64,000 bases of DNA. Origin: Gymnopilus junonius (taxonomy: Eukaryota > Basidiomycota > Agaricomycetes > Agaricales > Galerinaceae). Where the stretch lies: the NCBI GenBank assembly GCA_015501075.1, contig JADNYJ010000098.1:1-64000 (forward strand), read 5' to 3'. Positions 1 through 8,733 of the stretch are shown piece by piece. Positions within the stretch are counted from its first letter, which is position 1. Every line of letters starts with the position of its first letter. The notes under the pieces are model-generated. The model saw nothing but the letters and a program-made list of their open reading frames with translations, had not been told where the DNA came from and ran no database searches. A program made the translations under genes and the position numbers.

Positions 1-476
1 ATTATAGCCGCCTATTTCCAGGCGCACGTTTTGAGCTGGGCAATCCATTTTCGGATACGGGAAAATTGATCGGAGGTGCCTGGCACCCGAATTCGGCTCG
101 GAGATACCTGGAATTAAAAATAGCAACCGGAAACCAGCAACGGAATGGACATCAAATCTATGACATCATGGAATTGATGCTGTCCCGAAATAATACAGGT
201 TTATCCAAACCCATCCCCTGCCATCCACCCCGTCCCGACCTCCCTAGGGCGCGCAAACACCTGGTATGGGTGCAGAAAAATGAGGGGAACCCGCCAGATC
301 CATCCGCGCCCCAAAAGCGCCCCCGATGACGAGCTACAGCCCAAACAATGCCCGTGCATTAATTCTGTGCAATGGGCAGGCATGTTTACATAATACAGGT
401 AGCACTCTGCCATAGTGGTGGGTAGTTTCCCTCATAGATGCATCATAAGGGTTAGGTAGTTACCTGGGATTGATGT
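1..476. other. No recognisable gene
   Basis: Short open frames occur on both strands, but none carries a domain I recognise. This stretch lies directly 5' of the LINE RNase H remnant and may be an eroded part of the same element. I see no reverse-transcriptase motif in it, so this is only a positional guess. Confidence 0.4.
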
Positions 477-1440
477 ATGATACCTACAGCTACAGGTGGC
501 TATAAAGTCTTCACCGATGGATTGGGACACAACGGTAAAATTGGAGCAGCAGCAGTCCTCTACAGAAGTGACGTCAACGAACCAGTAGCCTCACTCAGAT
601 TCACCCTCAGTAACACCACTTCCCACATGACATATGATGTGGAACTGGTAGGCGGCATCCTATCAATGTGGCTGCTCAGGGAAGCCAGGACCGATGACGT
701 CAGACAATATAAGTATCTACATCGATAACCAAGCTGTCATCAGATCAGCTAAGTACCCAAACCAAAGATGGGACAGACACTACTGATGGAAATGATCTAC
801 TTGGCAAAGCAGATACCAGGCCAAATTCGACTGCAGTGGATATCTGGACACACAGATGTCAAAGGTAATGAAGAAGTGGATAAGCAGGCCAAGGATGCAG
901 CAAGCGGGGACAGCAGCAATGAGGAGGAACTCCCAGCACTCCTGCAAAAACCCTTGGCTAACAGTACCATAGCAGAGAAAAGGACCTACTATGAGGAACT
1001 GAAGGAGATGTGGAAGGAGAAATGGGCTGCCTCCCCAAGAAAAGCCTGCTTCAACAAAATTGACCCCGACTTCCCATTCACAAAGTACAGAAAGAACACA
1101 GACAAACTAAACAGAGTGCAATCCAGCCTACTCTTCCAGGTACGTACCGGACATATACCTCTAAACTACTACCTTCACAGAATCAACAAATCGCAACCGA
1201 CAAATGCCCAAAATGCCGAGACCAATGAGGAGGCATCAGAGCCAGGGAGACAGTCAAACATGTTATATTCAAATGCCGAGCATATCACAGCAGCGTCAAG
1301 AACTACTAGCTGAACTGAAAAACAACAGACCCAAACTCTCTACACTACTTGGACCTGAATAAATCGAAGGCACTTCTCAAATTCTTAGCCAAAACACGAT
1401 GACTCAAAGACTTCGACCCCCTCATCCTGCAATGAAACAC
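477..1440 (+). pseudogene. LINE RNase H and zinc-knuckle remnant
   Basis: The translated pieces show the RNase H acidic residues in order: Asp in the FTDG motif near 511, Glu in YDVEL near 640, Asp in IYIDNQ near 725 and Asp in GNEEVDKQ near 880. These four positions sit in two different frames because of small indels around 712 and 784. The downstream part carries RVQSSLLFQVRTGHIPLN, typical of LINE RNase H tails. It then shows a Cys-x2-Cys pair near 1205 followed by His and Cys (ETVKHVIFKC), readable only in a frame with internal stops at about 1227, 1308 and 1317. RNase H would remove RNA from the RNA-DNA hybrid during retrotransposition. The copy cannot make a full protein. Confidence 0.75.
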
Positions 1441-1941
1441 CGACAGAAGCACAGCAAATGAAGGCTAAAACCGAAGATGCAGCATGCACACACAGCAATA
1501 CTCCGGCATCACCAAAACACCAAACCTGAAACAACACCCTCAAATCACCCGACACACAATGAGGCTTGGACAATGGAATACAAGAACTCAAGGCGACAAC
1601 AGAAACTAACATGAACGGTCATGAAGATCAACTCCCAACACTCATCATGCCTACTGCGCAAGCAGTCGGGTGCATGAGCAGAAGACCCATGCAAAAGCAA
1701 ACTCGAAATGAATGATCGACCACTAGTGCTGATTCACAAACATCAGAGGAGCTGCAAATGACTGCGGAACAGTCGGGCCTCTAGCACGGGGACGTACATG
1801 CCCCGGGAGGTGCAAAAGCTCAATGATGGTCTGGAGAGGGGCGAAAGGCAGCGGGACCACATGGTATTTGTGCAATTAAGTACTACATGTAGATACAAGG
1901 CCAAGGCAAGGGCCCACCCTCCAGAAGCATAAAAATGACTC

Positions 1942-1965
1942 AAAAAAAAAAAAAAAAAAAAAAAA
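1942..1965 (+). repeat. Poly(A) tract, LINE 3' end
   Basis: Twenty-four uninterrupted A residues mark the 3' end of the LINE, as expected from target-primed reverse transcription. Antisense reading of the tract creates long phenylalanine runs that are not genes. Confidence 0.8.
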
Positions 1966-1988
1966 GAATGGTGTATCATCAGCAGCCA

Positions 1989-1996
1989 CATTTCCA
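1989..1996. repeat. Left 8-bp target-site duplication of hAT-1 (CATTTCCA)
   Basis: The octamer CATTTCCA immediately precedes the left terminal inverted repeat and recurs exactly at 3362-3369 after the right one. Eight-base duplications are the hallmark of hAT transposition. Confidence 0.85.
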
Positions 1997-3361
1997 TAGG
2001 GTTGCCGAAGTTCAGTTCCGAACTGACAGTTTGAACCTGAACCGGCCAAACCGGACCGATGGTTCAGGTTCAGTTCCGGTTCAGTTCTGCTCTGGGTTGA
2101 CCAGGTTCGGTTCTCAGTTCGAAATTTGGGCAAATCTGCGAACCGGGTTCAAACCAGGTTCAAACTGAACTTTTAAGCATAATTTTCTCAATTTTTTTCA
2201 CATAGAAATGAGAGGCGGGAGGGGGAAATATCGAGTTTTGCGCAACTTGATGGGGGGCTTAGATTTAAGTCGGAGCTTGAATCTAATTACAGCCACCCAC
2301 GGAAAAGGAATCAATGAAAAAAAATAGGATTTGATCTGCTTACTCTGCCGCTCCTCGCTGCTCGCTATGGACCCCGATGCCCCAGCTCTCAACACCGATG
2401 GTACTCTGAAGGATGCCAGTGAAATCCAGTGGTTCAACTCACCGAGTGATGAGCGCCGCACCATCAACCTCAAGGACTCAGATGCGCAGAAGAAGCGCAA
2501 ACGTGCCAACAGCTCAGCTCACGGGTCTGACACTGACAGCGAAGATGGATTACCGAGGTCCGTGTTAACAGGACTTAAAGGTAAAAGCCCCGCTCGGCAA
2601 GTTGGTGGGAAGCGCACCCGACTCCTCTCCGACAAGGCCAAGGCTGCAACTTCACAGCTTACGGCCAAGGAGCACGGCTTTTATGAAAAGCGATTTACAG
2701 GTAAGCAGTAATTTTATTTATCTGATGTCTATTTACTTACTTTGTATCAATATTGAAGTCAGCTTAGGAAAAGGTAAGTCTTATTTGTTATCTTATCTAA
2801 ATGTCAGCTGACTATTATGATGTTCTAGACAATGATTCCACAACTGCCACGTCTTCTTCCATGACTATCTCTTTTGAACCTTCTAACTATGATTCATAGT
2901 ATCACTCTCAGCAGTATCTGACTCTGTCTATGATTGCGTGTGACTATTTAGCCATTCAAGGTTCTTCTGTAGCATCGGAAAGAGCTTTTTCAGGTGCCGG
3001 AATTACTGATACTCTTCATCGGAATCGCATGGACCCACTTTTATTTGGTAAGACTCAGATTGTCAAAGATGCTTTTAAATCTGGCTTCCTCGATGCTACC
3101 ATTGAGGCTGGTGCTCATAAAGTATGCAACTATATTGAGATTAGTAGTTAGATATATTTTTATATGTAATTTATATATTTTTCTTTTGAATCTCACAGTT
3201 CACCAGTTCGAACTGTGAACTGGACTGAACTGAACTGGTAGAACTGGTTCTTTGAGGTTCAGTCCAGTTCTCAGTTCAGTTCTGGCATATCTCTAGCAGT
3301 TCAGTTCTCAGTTCTCCAAAATGGGCGGAGAACTGGACTGAACTGAACTTTGGCAACCCTA
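1997..3361 (+). mobile_element. hAT-type DNA transposon, internally deleted (hAT-1)
   Basis: This 1,365-bp element starts TAGGGTTGCC and ends GGCAACCCTA, which are exact inverted repeats. The repeat extends to roughly 21 bases with one mismatch (TAGGGTTGCCgAAGTTCAGTTC against TAGGGTTGCCaAAGTTCAGTTC). Both ends are rich in AGTTCAGTTC/GGTTC motifs as subterminal repeats, and exact 8-bp duplications flank it. Inside are an N-terminal coding fragment (2367-2711) and a hAT C-terminal dimerisation domain (2930-3151). The catalytic core between them is missing, so the copy is a non-autonomous deletion derivative. The perfect duplication suggests the insertion is younger than the surrounding degenerate elements. 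Confidence 0.85.
2367..3151 (+). pseudogene. hAT transposase remnant (N-terminus and hATC domain)
   Basis: The first piece (2367-2711) begins MDPDAPALNTDG and is a lysine/serine-rich, nuclear-type N-terminus. The second (about 2890-3151) contains ACDYLAIQGSSVASERAFS, the signature of the hAT C-terminal dimerisation domain that also completes the catalytic fold. It continues with the HRNRMDPLLF helix and an EISS terminus. Roughly 400 residues of RNase H-like catalytic region expected in a full hAT transposase are absent, and the 2712-2890 spacer has stops in all useful frames. It could not transpose itself but could be mobilised by an intact relative. Confidence 0.75.
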
Positions 3362-3369
3362 CATTTCCA
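3362..3369. repeat. Right 8-bp target-site duplication of hAT-1
   Basis: CATTTCCA follows the right terminal repeat directly and matches 1989-1996 at all eight bases. Removing the element and one copy rejoins the minus-strand frame of the BED-type protein described at 3370-4424. Confidence 0.85.
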
Positions 3370-4424
3370 GCAGCGATAGACATCCCCGCATGCTTGAGAT
3401 TTTTGATGCTGATGGTTTTGTAATAAATTTTGCTGTGAATTTTCTTGAAATGGTCGCGGAAGCAGGACATCATGCCGTCATTGTTCTGCCAGACCTTCCA
3501 CTTTCTACATGAGGCACAAGTAAAATTAGCAATCTGACATCTGAATGGCATTGGATCCTAGAGGAATATTTCCTTACGTGCAGAGTTTGCAGCCCACAAA
3601 TTTGGTCTTTGGTTTGTATGTGAGAAATACTTCATCTGTTGGTCTCATTGCTGGTTCTACATCTGTTTCTAGGGCACGAAGGAAGTACCAAACATCTGTA
3701 GCGGCTGCAGGAAGGTCATGATAGCGACGCGAAGCATGAGCCATTGATGCACTCTCTGGAACAGTCAGAGCACTGGAGGATGTTTCCAATGCTTATCCAA
3801 ATAATTAATCAGCCAGATATCGACATGCCACCAAATAATTTTGAACTCACAGTTGGAGGTCTGATGTACTACCTCTGCTTGTGCCAAAGGAACCACGGAA
3901 GGAGGTCCCACACCACAATGAGGAGAGGGAGTAATTTCTGTTACAACTGCTGCTGAGTTCTTCTTTTGGTGCTTACCACTTCGGCCACTACTTGTCGTTG
4001 TTTGCCTTTTCCTTTTAGTTGGTGGCTGAGTCGAGACAGCATTTGTGGCAGGACCATTTGGATTAAATACCCCAAGCGACAATGGCAGGTTGTGAGCCTG
4101 AGGGAATAGAATATTTCCAGAGTAGTAGGAAGGGATAGTTTGCAGCATAGAAGGTGGAAGGGGTGTCTGAGGAAAAGTTGACTGTTGAGAATAGTTCGGT
4201 TGAGCCAGCATCTGAGGGGGATACATCATAGCGTGGTATGGATAGACTGGAGAGTTATTTTGGGTACCACTGAGGGTAGCAGAAAAAGCATTCTGAGGTG
4301 TAAGAGCAGAGAATGTTCCAGTCAGACTAGGGGATGCAGGTGGAGTGCCATCAGGCTGATTGAGGAACAGCATTTCCTGGTCTAGAAACGAGAGAGGCGC
4401 AGAGGATGATGGCTGAGAGCTCAT
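3370..4424 (-). pseudogene. BED zinc-finger N-terminus of hAT-2, interrupted
   Basis: Exon 1 (from 4424) encodes a serine/proline-rich N-terminus with a basic PPTKRKRQTTTSS stretch resembling a nuclear signal. After an intron with acceptor near 3804, exon 2 reads TDVWYFLRALETD and KTKFVGCKLC. After a second intron, exon 3 reads KWKVWQNNDG and FRDHFKKIH. Together Cys-x2-Cys and His-x4-His form a BED-type DNA-binding finger. The frame then passes HAGMSIAAGN and is split by hAT-1 inside the next codon. Downstream coding is lost to the LINE insertion, so only the DNA-binding part remains. Confidence 0.6.
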
Positions 4425-4689
4425 TACTAGAGTTCGTATCGCTGAAGCTGGGGCAATGCTTCGAAGGCCATTGCAAAGGGGGTATTTTATACCTTTCTTT
4501 CAAGCCCCTATCGCAAAAAAAATGGTGCTACGGCGAAATTTTCAAAGGCAACGAGCATCAAAAATATATTACCGTTGTCAGGTACATAGTTTCTGTGTGT
4601 GCTACGGCTGCGAGGCCGGAAGGGAGAGAGGAGGAGAGGGAGCGCACTTGCTTTCGAATTCTGAGGCGCGTCAGAAAACGCGCATACGG

Positions 4690-4837
4690 GCTCATCACGT
4701 GGTAAATTGATCACTTCGAGTGACCTCGGCGAGGTAACTTCGGCTTACTTCGTTGACAACGAAGTGGTCCGAAGTGCCCCGATTTCGAAGCGAAACGAAG
4801 TGTACCTCGAAGTCACTTCGCTTCGTGGACAACACTA
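4690..4837 (-). repeat. Subterminal repeat region of hAT-2
   Basis: The stretch is packed with CGAAGT/ACTTCG motifs in both orientations and contains a 9-base palindrome with a single central base at 4747-4765 (ACTTCGTTG-A-CAACGAAGT). Such clustered motifs are usual transposase-binding sites at hAT ends. The terminal eleven bases at 4827-4837 read TAGTGTTGTCC on the minus strand. Confidence 0.5.
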
Positions 4838-5000
4838 GTTCACGGTAGCTACCCAAAGCCCTTCAAATGTATAATTTCTCCAAGATCAGCCAGCCCTTGT
4901 ACAAGACGCTGTATCCAACGCGGAACAGTCCCAATAGTTTTCTGATAACATTATTCTTGTATTCCACAATGCTTCGATATTATTACTAATAGAAGTTGAA

Positions 5001-5588
5001 TCAATTCAAGGAATTCAAGTCATGGCTTGGCACTGTTGCGCGCCCTCGACACCTGGAATAACGGGCCAACGGTCCTTGACAAAAACTAGTGCAATTGTCA
5101 ATTACACACGATAGGCAATCGTAGGCAATCGAAATACGCACGTTCAACAGTGACAGGAACCTTTGCAAAGTCCCTGAAATTTCCTGTCTGAATTGCTTGA
5201 CTGTCTCCAAAAGCAACGGACTTGTGAGAGAGGGCGCTTCCGCAGTTTCCGCAGAAGATACGTGTGACTTGCCAAAATAAATCAGTTATACCGTCTTTGG
5301 AAACGGTATCGAAGGCTACGCACCTGTGTTGCCGCTGGGTGCCTTGATATCGTATGTTTTGATCGGCCCTTCTATTTTGACCCCCTTCATTGGCGCGATG
5401 ACATTAGTGCTGAATGCACTCCCGCTAGTCTGCTTGCAGTCCCAGCAGTGGCAAAGAGCCTTTTCAGGTTGACAGAAGTCAGAGCAACGTAAACGACTGG
5501 GCATAAAAATGGACATTACCTGTTCTTCGTGAGTAGATTCCAAATGGACAGTACATTCTCCGCAGAGACAAGTTCCAGTGTGAGGCAT
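5001..5588 (-). CDS. GFA-family (glutathione-dependent formaldehyde-activating-like) protein
   Basis: Four exons, 5588-5520, 5459-5324, 5267-5142 and 5074-5001, join to an intact 134-residue protein. It opens TGTCLCGECTVHLE and continues ALCHCWDCKQTSGSAFS and RIFCGNCGSALSH. These supply the CxC, CxxC and CxxC cysteines that bind zinc in the CENP-V/GFA fold. Fungal members are small, probably cytosolic, and their physiological substrate is usually unknown; direct formaldehyde-glutathione activity is not established for most. The first intron is 60 bases, so the frame also runs through it. The C-terminus (from RPLARYSRC on) is less conserved, so the last exon is the least certain. Confidence 0.75.
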
Positions 5589-5650
5589 AACTGTGAGGGT
5601 CGTCTTTTCTAACTGTGAGGGTCGTCTTTAACTGCGAAGGTCGTCTTCGA
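5589..5650. repeat. Three tandem ~21-bp repeats upstream of the GFA gene
   Basis: Three imperfect copies of AACTGTGAGGGTCGTCTTT lie head to tail directly before the minus-strand start codon, in its presumed leader or promoter. The third copy has two substitutions. Confidence 0.7.
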
Positions 5651-6286
5651 AACAATCCAAATTCCGAAGATTGGTTTCGATAGATGGAGGGGTGGGAGAA
5701 ACCTGCATAAGATTGCTTCTTATATACGAGCGATGTCTCACCTACGTATACCAAATATGCGTTCCAGGAGCCCTCTACGTAGTAGGCACCAAAGCAACAC
5801 TCTCACCATGCATTCAGAAAGATAACAAGTACGCTCCCACTCGGTCAGCGACTCCCACTTGATTCTTTAAATTTGAAAAATATCTTTGGGCTTCAAACTT
5901 TTCTGGCAAGAAAAGGACACGATGGTCGGTGTTGGTGGGTCAGATTGTCCCTAATTTTGGCTGAACAGGCTCATTTTTGACCCATTCACTAAGTCCCCGG
6001 TGGCACCTGGTCAGGTCATTCTACAGGACTCCTCCAAAAACTTCGACGAACCTCACAAATTTATTTCCGTTGACTGCACCCCATGACCTTGAAAAACTCT
6101 TTGTTGACCCTCAAGTTTCAACGCCTGAGGCTAGCCCTTCCATCATAGTCTTCCCTCTTACAAATTCTCTGGAAAGTTGGTATTAATTGCCCGCGAGTGC
6201 AGCAAGAGAGGAAACGAGAAATATGTAGGGGATAAATAAAGCCAATCCCTTTGACGTCAACCCACACTTATAATTAGCGTTTTGGA
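5651..6286. promoter_or_regulatory. Divergent promoter region between GFA and FAD genes
   Basis: No coding signal was found. A TATA-like GATAAATAAA lies at about 6230-6239 and a perfect CRE-type palindrome TGACGTCA at 6252-6259. Both are within 60 bases of the proposed FAD oxidoreductase start. Binding of a bZIP factor is only a possibility. Confidence 0.4.
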
Positions 6287-8506
6287 ATGCTCCCACCCCT
6301 GAGATCCCTTTCCCCACACTTACTATTAGGCCCTAGGACCAATCTTTCTTCAAGTCTTTTTCTCAACAATCAGCGACATGTACATGCCCCTCTACGTCTG
6401 CCTCAATTGACCCCAAAACTTCTGATATATTTCCTCCTACTAGGTCTTTTTGTTGATGTATCAGGACAGACATCGCCAGCTTGCAGTTTGGATGATGCCT
6501 TGAACTTGCAGTCCGCTTTTGATCCTGGCACTTTCTCTCAGACAAATTTCCAAGCAGCACTAAAATTGTTGTCTGAGAAGAGTTCCGAGGTCGAACTGCG
6601 AGAACCCATCTCATTACCTGTGAAAAATCCGACAAAATCATTTTGGCTCGACACACCGGGTTCAAACCCTCTGGCGGAAGATGGAAGTACGGGCCCCCTC
6701 ACAGAGGACGCCGATGTGTGTATCATTGGTAGTGGTCTCACAGGTATTAGTACGGCATGGCATTTATCAAATATGTTCAAAAACGACAACGCAATGCCCT
6801 TCAAACCCAAACCAATAAATATAGTTATCCTCGAAGCTCGCCAATTCGGTAAGTGTGTCTATATAGAAGAGCCCAGGCAATGACATACTTTCCCCAGGTT
6901 CTGGTGCTACAGGTGCTTACCGATATTCAGTGATCTTGGCTCTATTATAATATGCATCTAATTCTTCCCACAGGAAGAAACGGTGGCAACCTCACCCCAT
7001 TCTTGGCCGGCCAGTTTGCGAATCGAAGTGTTTGGGAGGCTTTGAAATCATACGAAATAGAACGATATACTGCCGATGCTTTAGTCAGCTTTATTACTGA
7101 GAAAAATCTAGTGGAGGAAGTCGGTCTAGTAGAAGGAGGACATGTGACAATCTTCAAGACAGAGGAGGATGAATTGGACGCAAGAAGGGAGTTGAAACTG
7201 GCCAAATCAGCTGGCCTACGTGTCCAATATGACTGGATCAGCAATAGTGACATGATTAAGGCAAGCATTATACCTATCATTGCCTCGTCGGCTATTAAAT
7301 GACGTTGGGTAATACTACCTAGAAATACGGTTTAAATCAGGAGTTGAACTATACTGGAGCTTTTTTCCGATCTCACAATTTATGGCCGTGCAAGCTTGTT
7401 ACACATCTCTTCAAAGACAGCCAAGGGGCTTCAAGTCATCTGGATGTAAGGCTGCATACCAGAACGCCAGTTACTTCCGTAACTCCATTTGCTCAGCACT
7501 TTCCTGAGGATCCAAAATCTTCTACTGCTCGTCGCCGTCGCTGGACATTACACACTCCTCGCGGAGACGTTGCGTGTGCCTATGTTGTACATGCAACAAA
7601 TGCATATGCTTCTCATCTCCTTCCGTTCCTTGCTGGGATAAACGACAATGAACCGCCTTTCGCTTCTCCTTCTCTCGAAAGAGTGAAGCGTACGCCAGGA
7701 TCCTTTGGTATCGTCCCTCACCGCGGACAAGTAGGTGCCGTCCGCGCCTCTGTCAACTCCTCTACGCTCGGATGGAAAAATTCATGGGGCTTCGGAGGCT
7801 ATGATAGTGGATCAGAGTACTGGTTCCCTAGGCATCAAAAGACTGAGGCCTTCAAAAATGACACAGGCCCAAGTAAGAACAGGAACCCAGTCATCATTCT
7901 TGGAGGCGGAAGGCAGGCTGAGACAGCCGACGATTCGATATTGAACTCAACAACATCTACTGTGCTGAGATCTTTCTTGCCAAACTTGTTCCCTGAACAG
8001 TTCATTGTTCCTGACACTAACACGGGAGATACCTGGGAGGAAGAATGGGTATACTGTCAGTTGACGATAACTTGACAGTTCGCTAACTCTTACTTTCATT
8101 AGACTGGTATCATGGGTTTTACTCAAGATGGCGATCCTTTTGTACGTCTGTGGTTGGGAACAGAGTCAGCCAACTATACTGACCTACTCAACAGGTTGGA
8201 CCCGTTGTTGTTCCCCTCGAACTTTCTGCCAACGACCAAATCGACACTAAGCAGTACGACGGGCAATATATAGCTGCGGGATTTTCAGGACACGGCATGC
8301 CGCGAACATATGCTTGGTTAGCTCTTTCCTCTTTGATCATTACAATGCTGAGGCGTAACTGACGAGAAAACTGCGTTCACTTCAGTGCTCAATTTGTGGC
8401 GGACATGGTAGGAGCGAGGATTCGAGGGTTGACATGGAGAAAGCCCAGTTGGATGCCAGCACGATACTTGACATGGGCTACGGAACCCGTAGGCAAACTG
8501 TTTTAG
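6287..8506 (+). CDS. FAD-dependent oxidoreductase (DAO family)
   Basis: Seven exons, 6287-6848, 6898-6912, 6974-7260, 7341-8048, 8103-8141, 8195-8316 and 8386-8506, join to an intact frame of 617 residues. The dinucleotide-binding motif is IIGSGLTGIS at about residues 147-155. It is followed by VILEARQFGSGATGRNGGNLTP, split over the 15-base exon 2 as usual for DAO-fold enzymes. The C-terminal FAD segment reads YIAAGFSGHGMPRTYACAQFVADM. A hydrophobic stretch (LLIYFLLLGLFVDVSG, about 45-60) looks like a signal peptide or anchor but is not at the extreme N-terminus, so the true start may be an unseen upstream exon or a later codon. Intron 3 begins GC rather than GT. The substrate is unknown; amines or amino acids are typical for the family. 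Confidence 0.8.
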
Positions 8507-8733
8507 ATTTAGAGTGGATGCAGTGAAAGAGATTGATCATGACATGACCAATGTGGTCTAACACCCTTGACAAATAGTGCAAACACGTTGTCTAACCTCA
8601 GAGTGCACATCTGCAAAATAAAGTTCAGGTTGAATGAATTGTAGTGGAAATGAACATGGAAAATCAAGCTACGCAAACCATCAAGTACTTTCCTCCTGAA
8701 GCCTCCTGTCGACAACATGCCTCAAAGTCGTGC

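Larger units (their letters stand above)
477..1965 (+). mobile_element. 3' end of a degenerate LINE (non-LTR retrotransposon)
   Basis: This is the tail of a fungal non-LTR retrotransposon on the plus strand. An RNase H domain (about 480-910) is followed by the C-terminal extension usual for basidiomycete LINEs, a cysteine/histidine knuckle near 1200-1275, a 500-base untranslated tail and a 24-base A tract ending at 1965. The frame changes at least twice near 712-785 and several stop codons follow 1215, so the copy is dead. The 5' part, including any reverse transcriptase, is not recognisable and may lie before the window. Its poly(A) abuts the sequence encoding a second transposon's N-terminus on the opposite strand, which suggests it inserted into that element. 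Confidence 0.8.
3370..4837 (-). mobile_element. 5' part of a second hAT-like element (hAT-2), truncated
   Basis: Reading leftward from 4837, the DNA begins TAGTGTTGTCC, a hAT-like terminal sequence, followed by about 150 bases rich in ACTTCG/CGAAGT repeats. A three-exon minus-strand reading frame follows with a BED-type zinc finger, the usual N-terminus of fungal hAT transposases. The frame is cut by hAT-1 after 3370, continues for about 30 bases at 1966-1996, and ends against the LINE poly(A). The other terminal repeat is not in the window, so the assignment rests on one terminus plus the protein. A domesticated BED-finger gene is the alternative. Confidence 0.55.

Noticed and set aside
1743..2133. 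Minus-strand frames with long phenylalanine runs
   Set aside because: They are the antisense of the LINE poly(A) tract.
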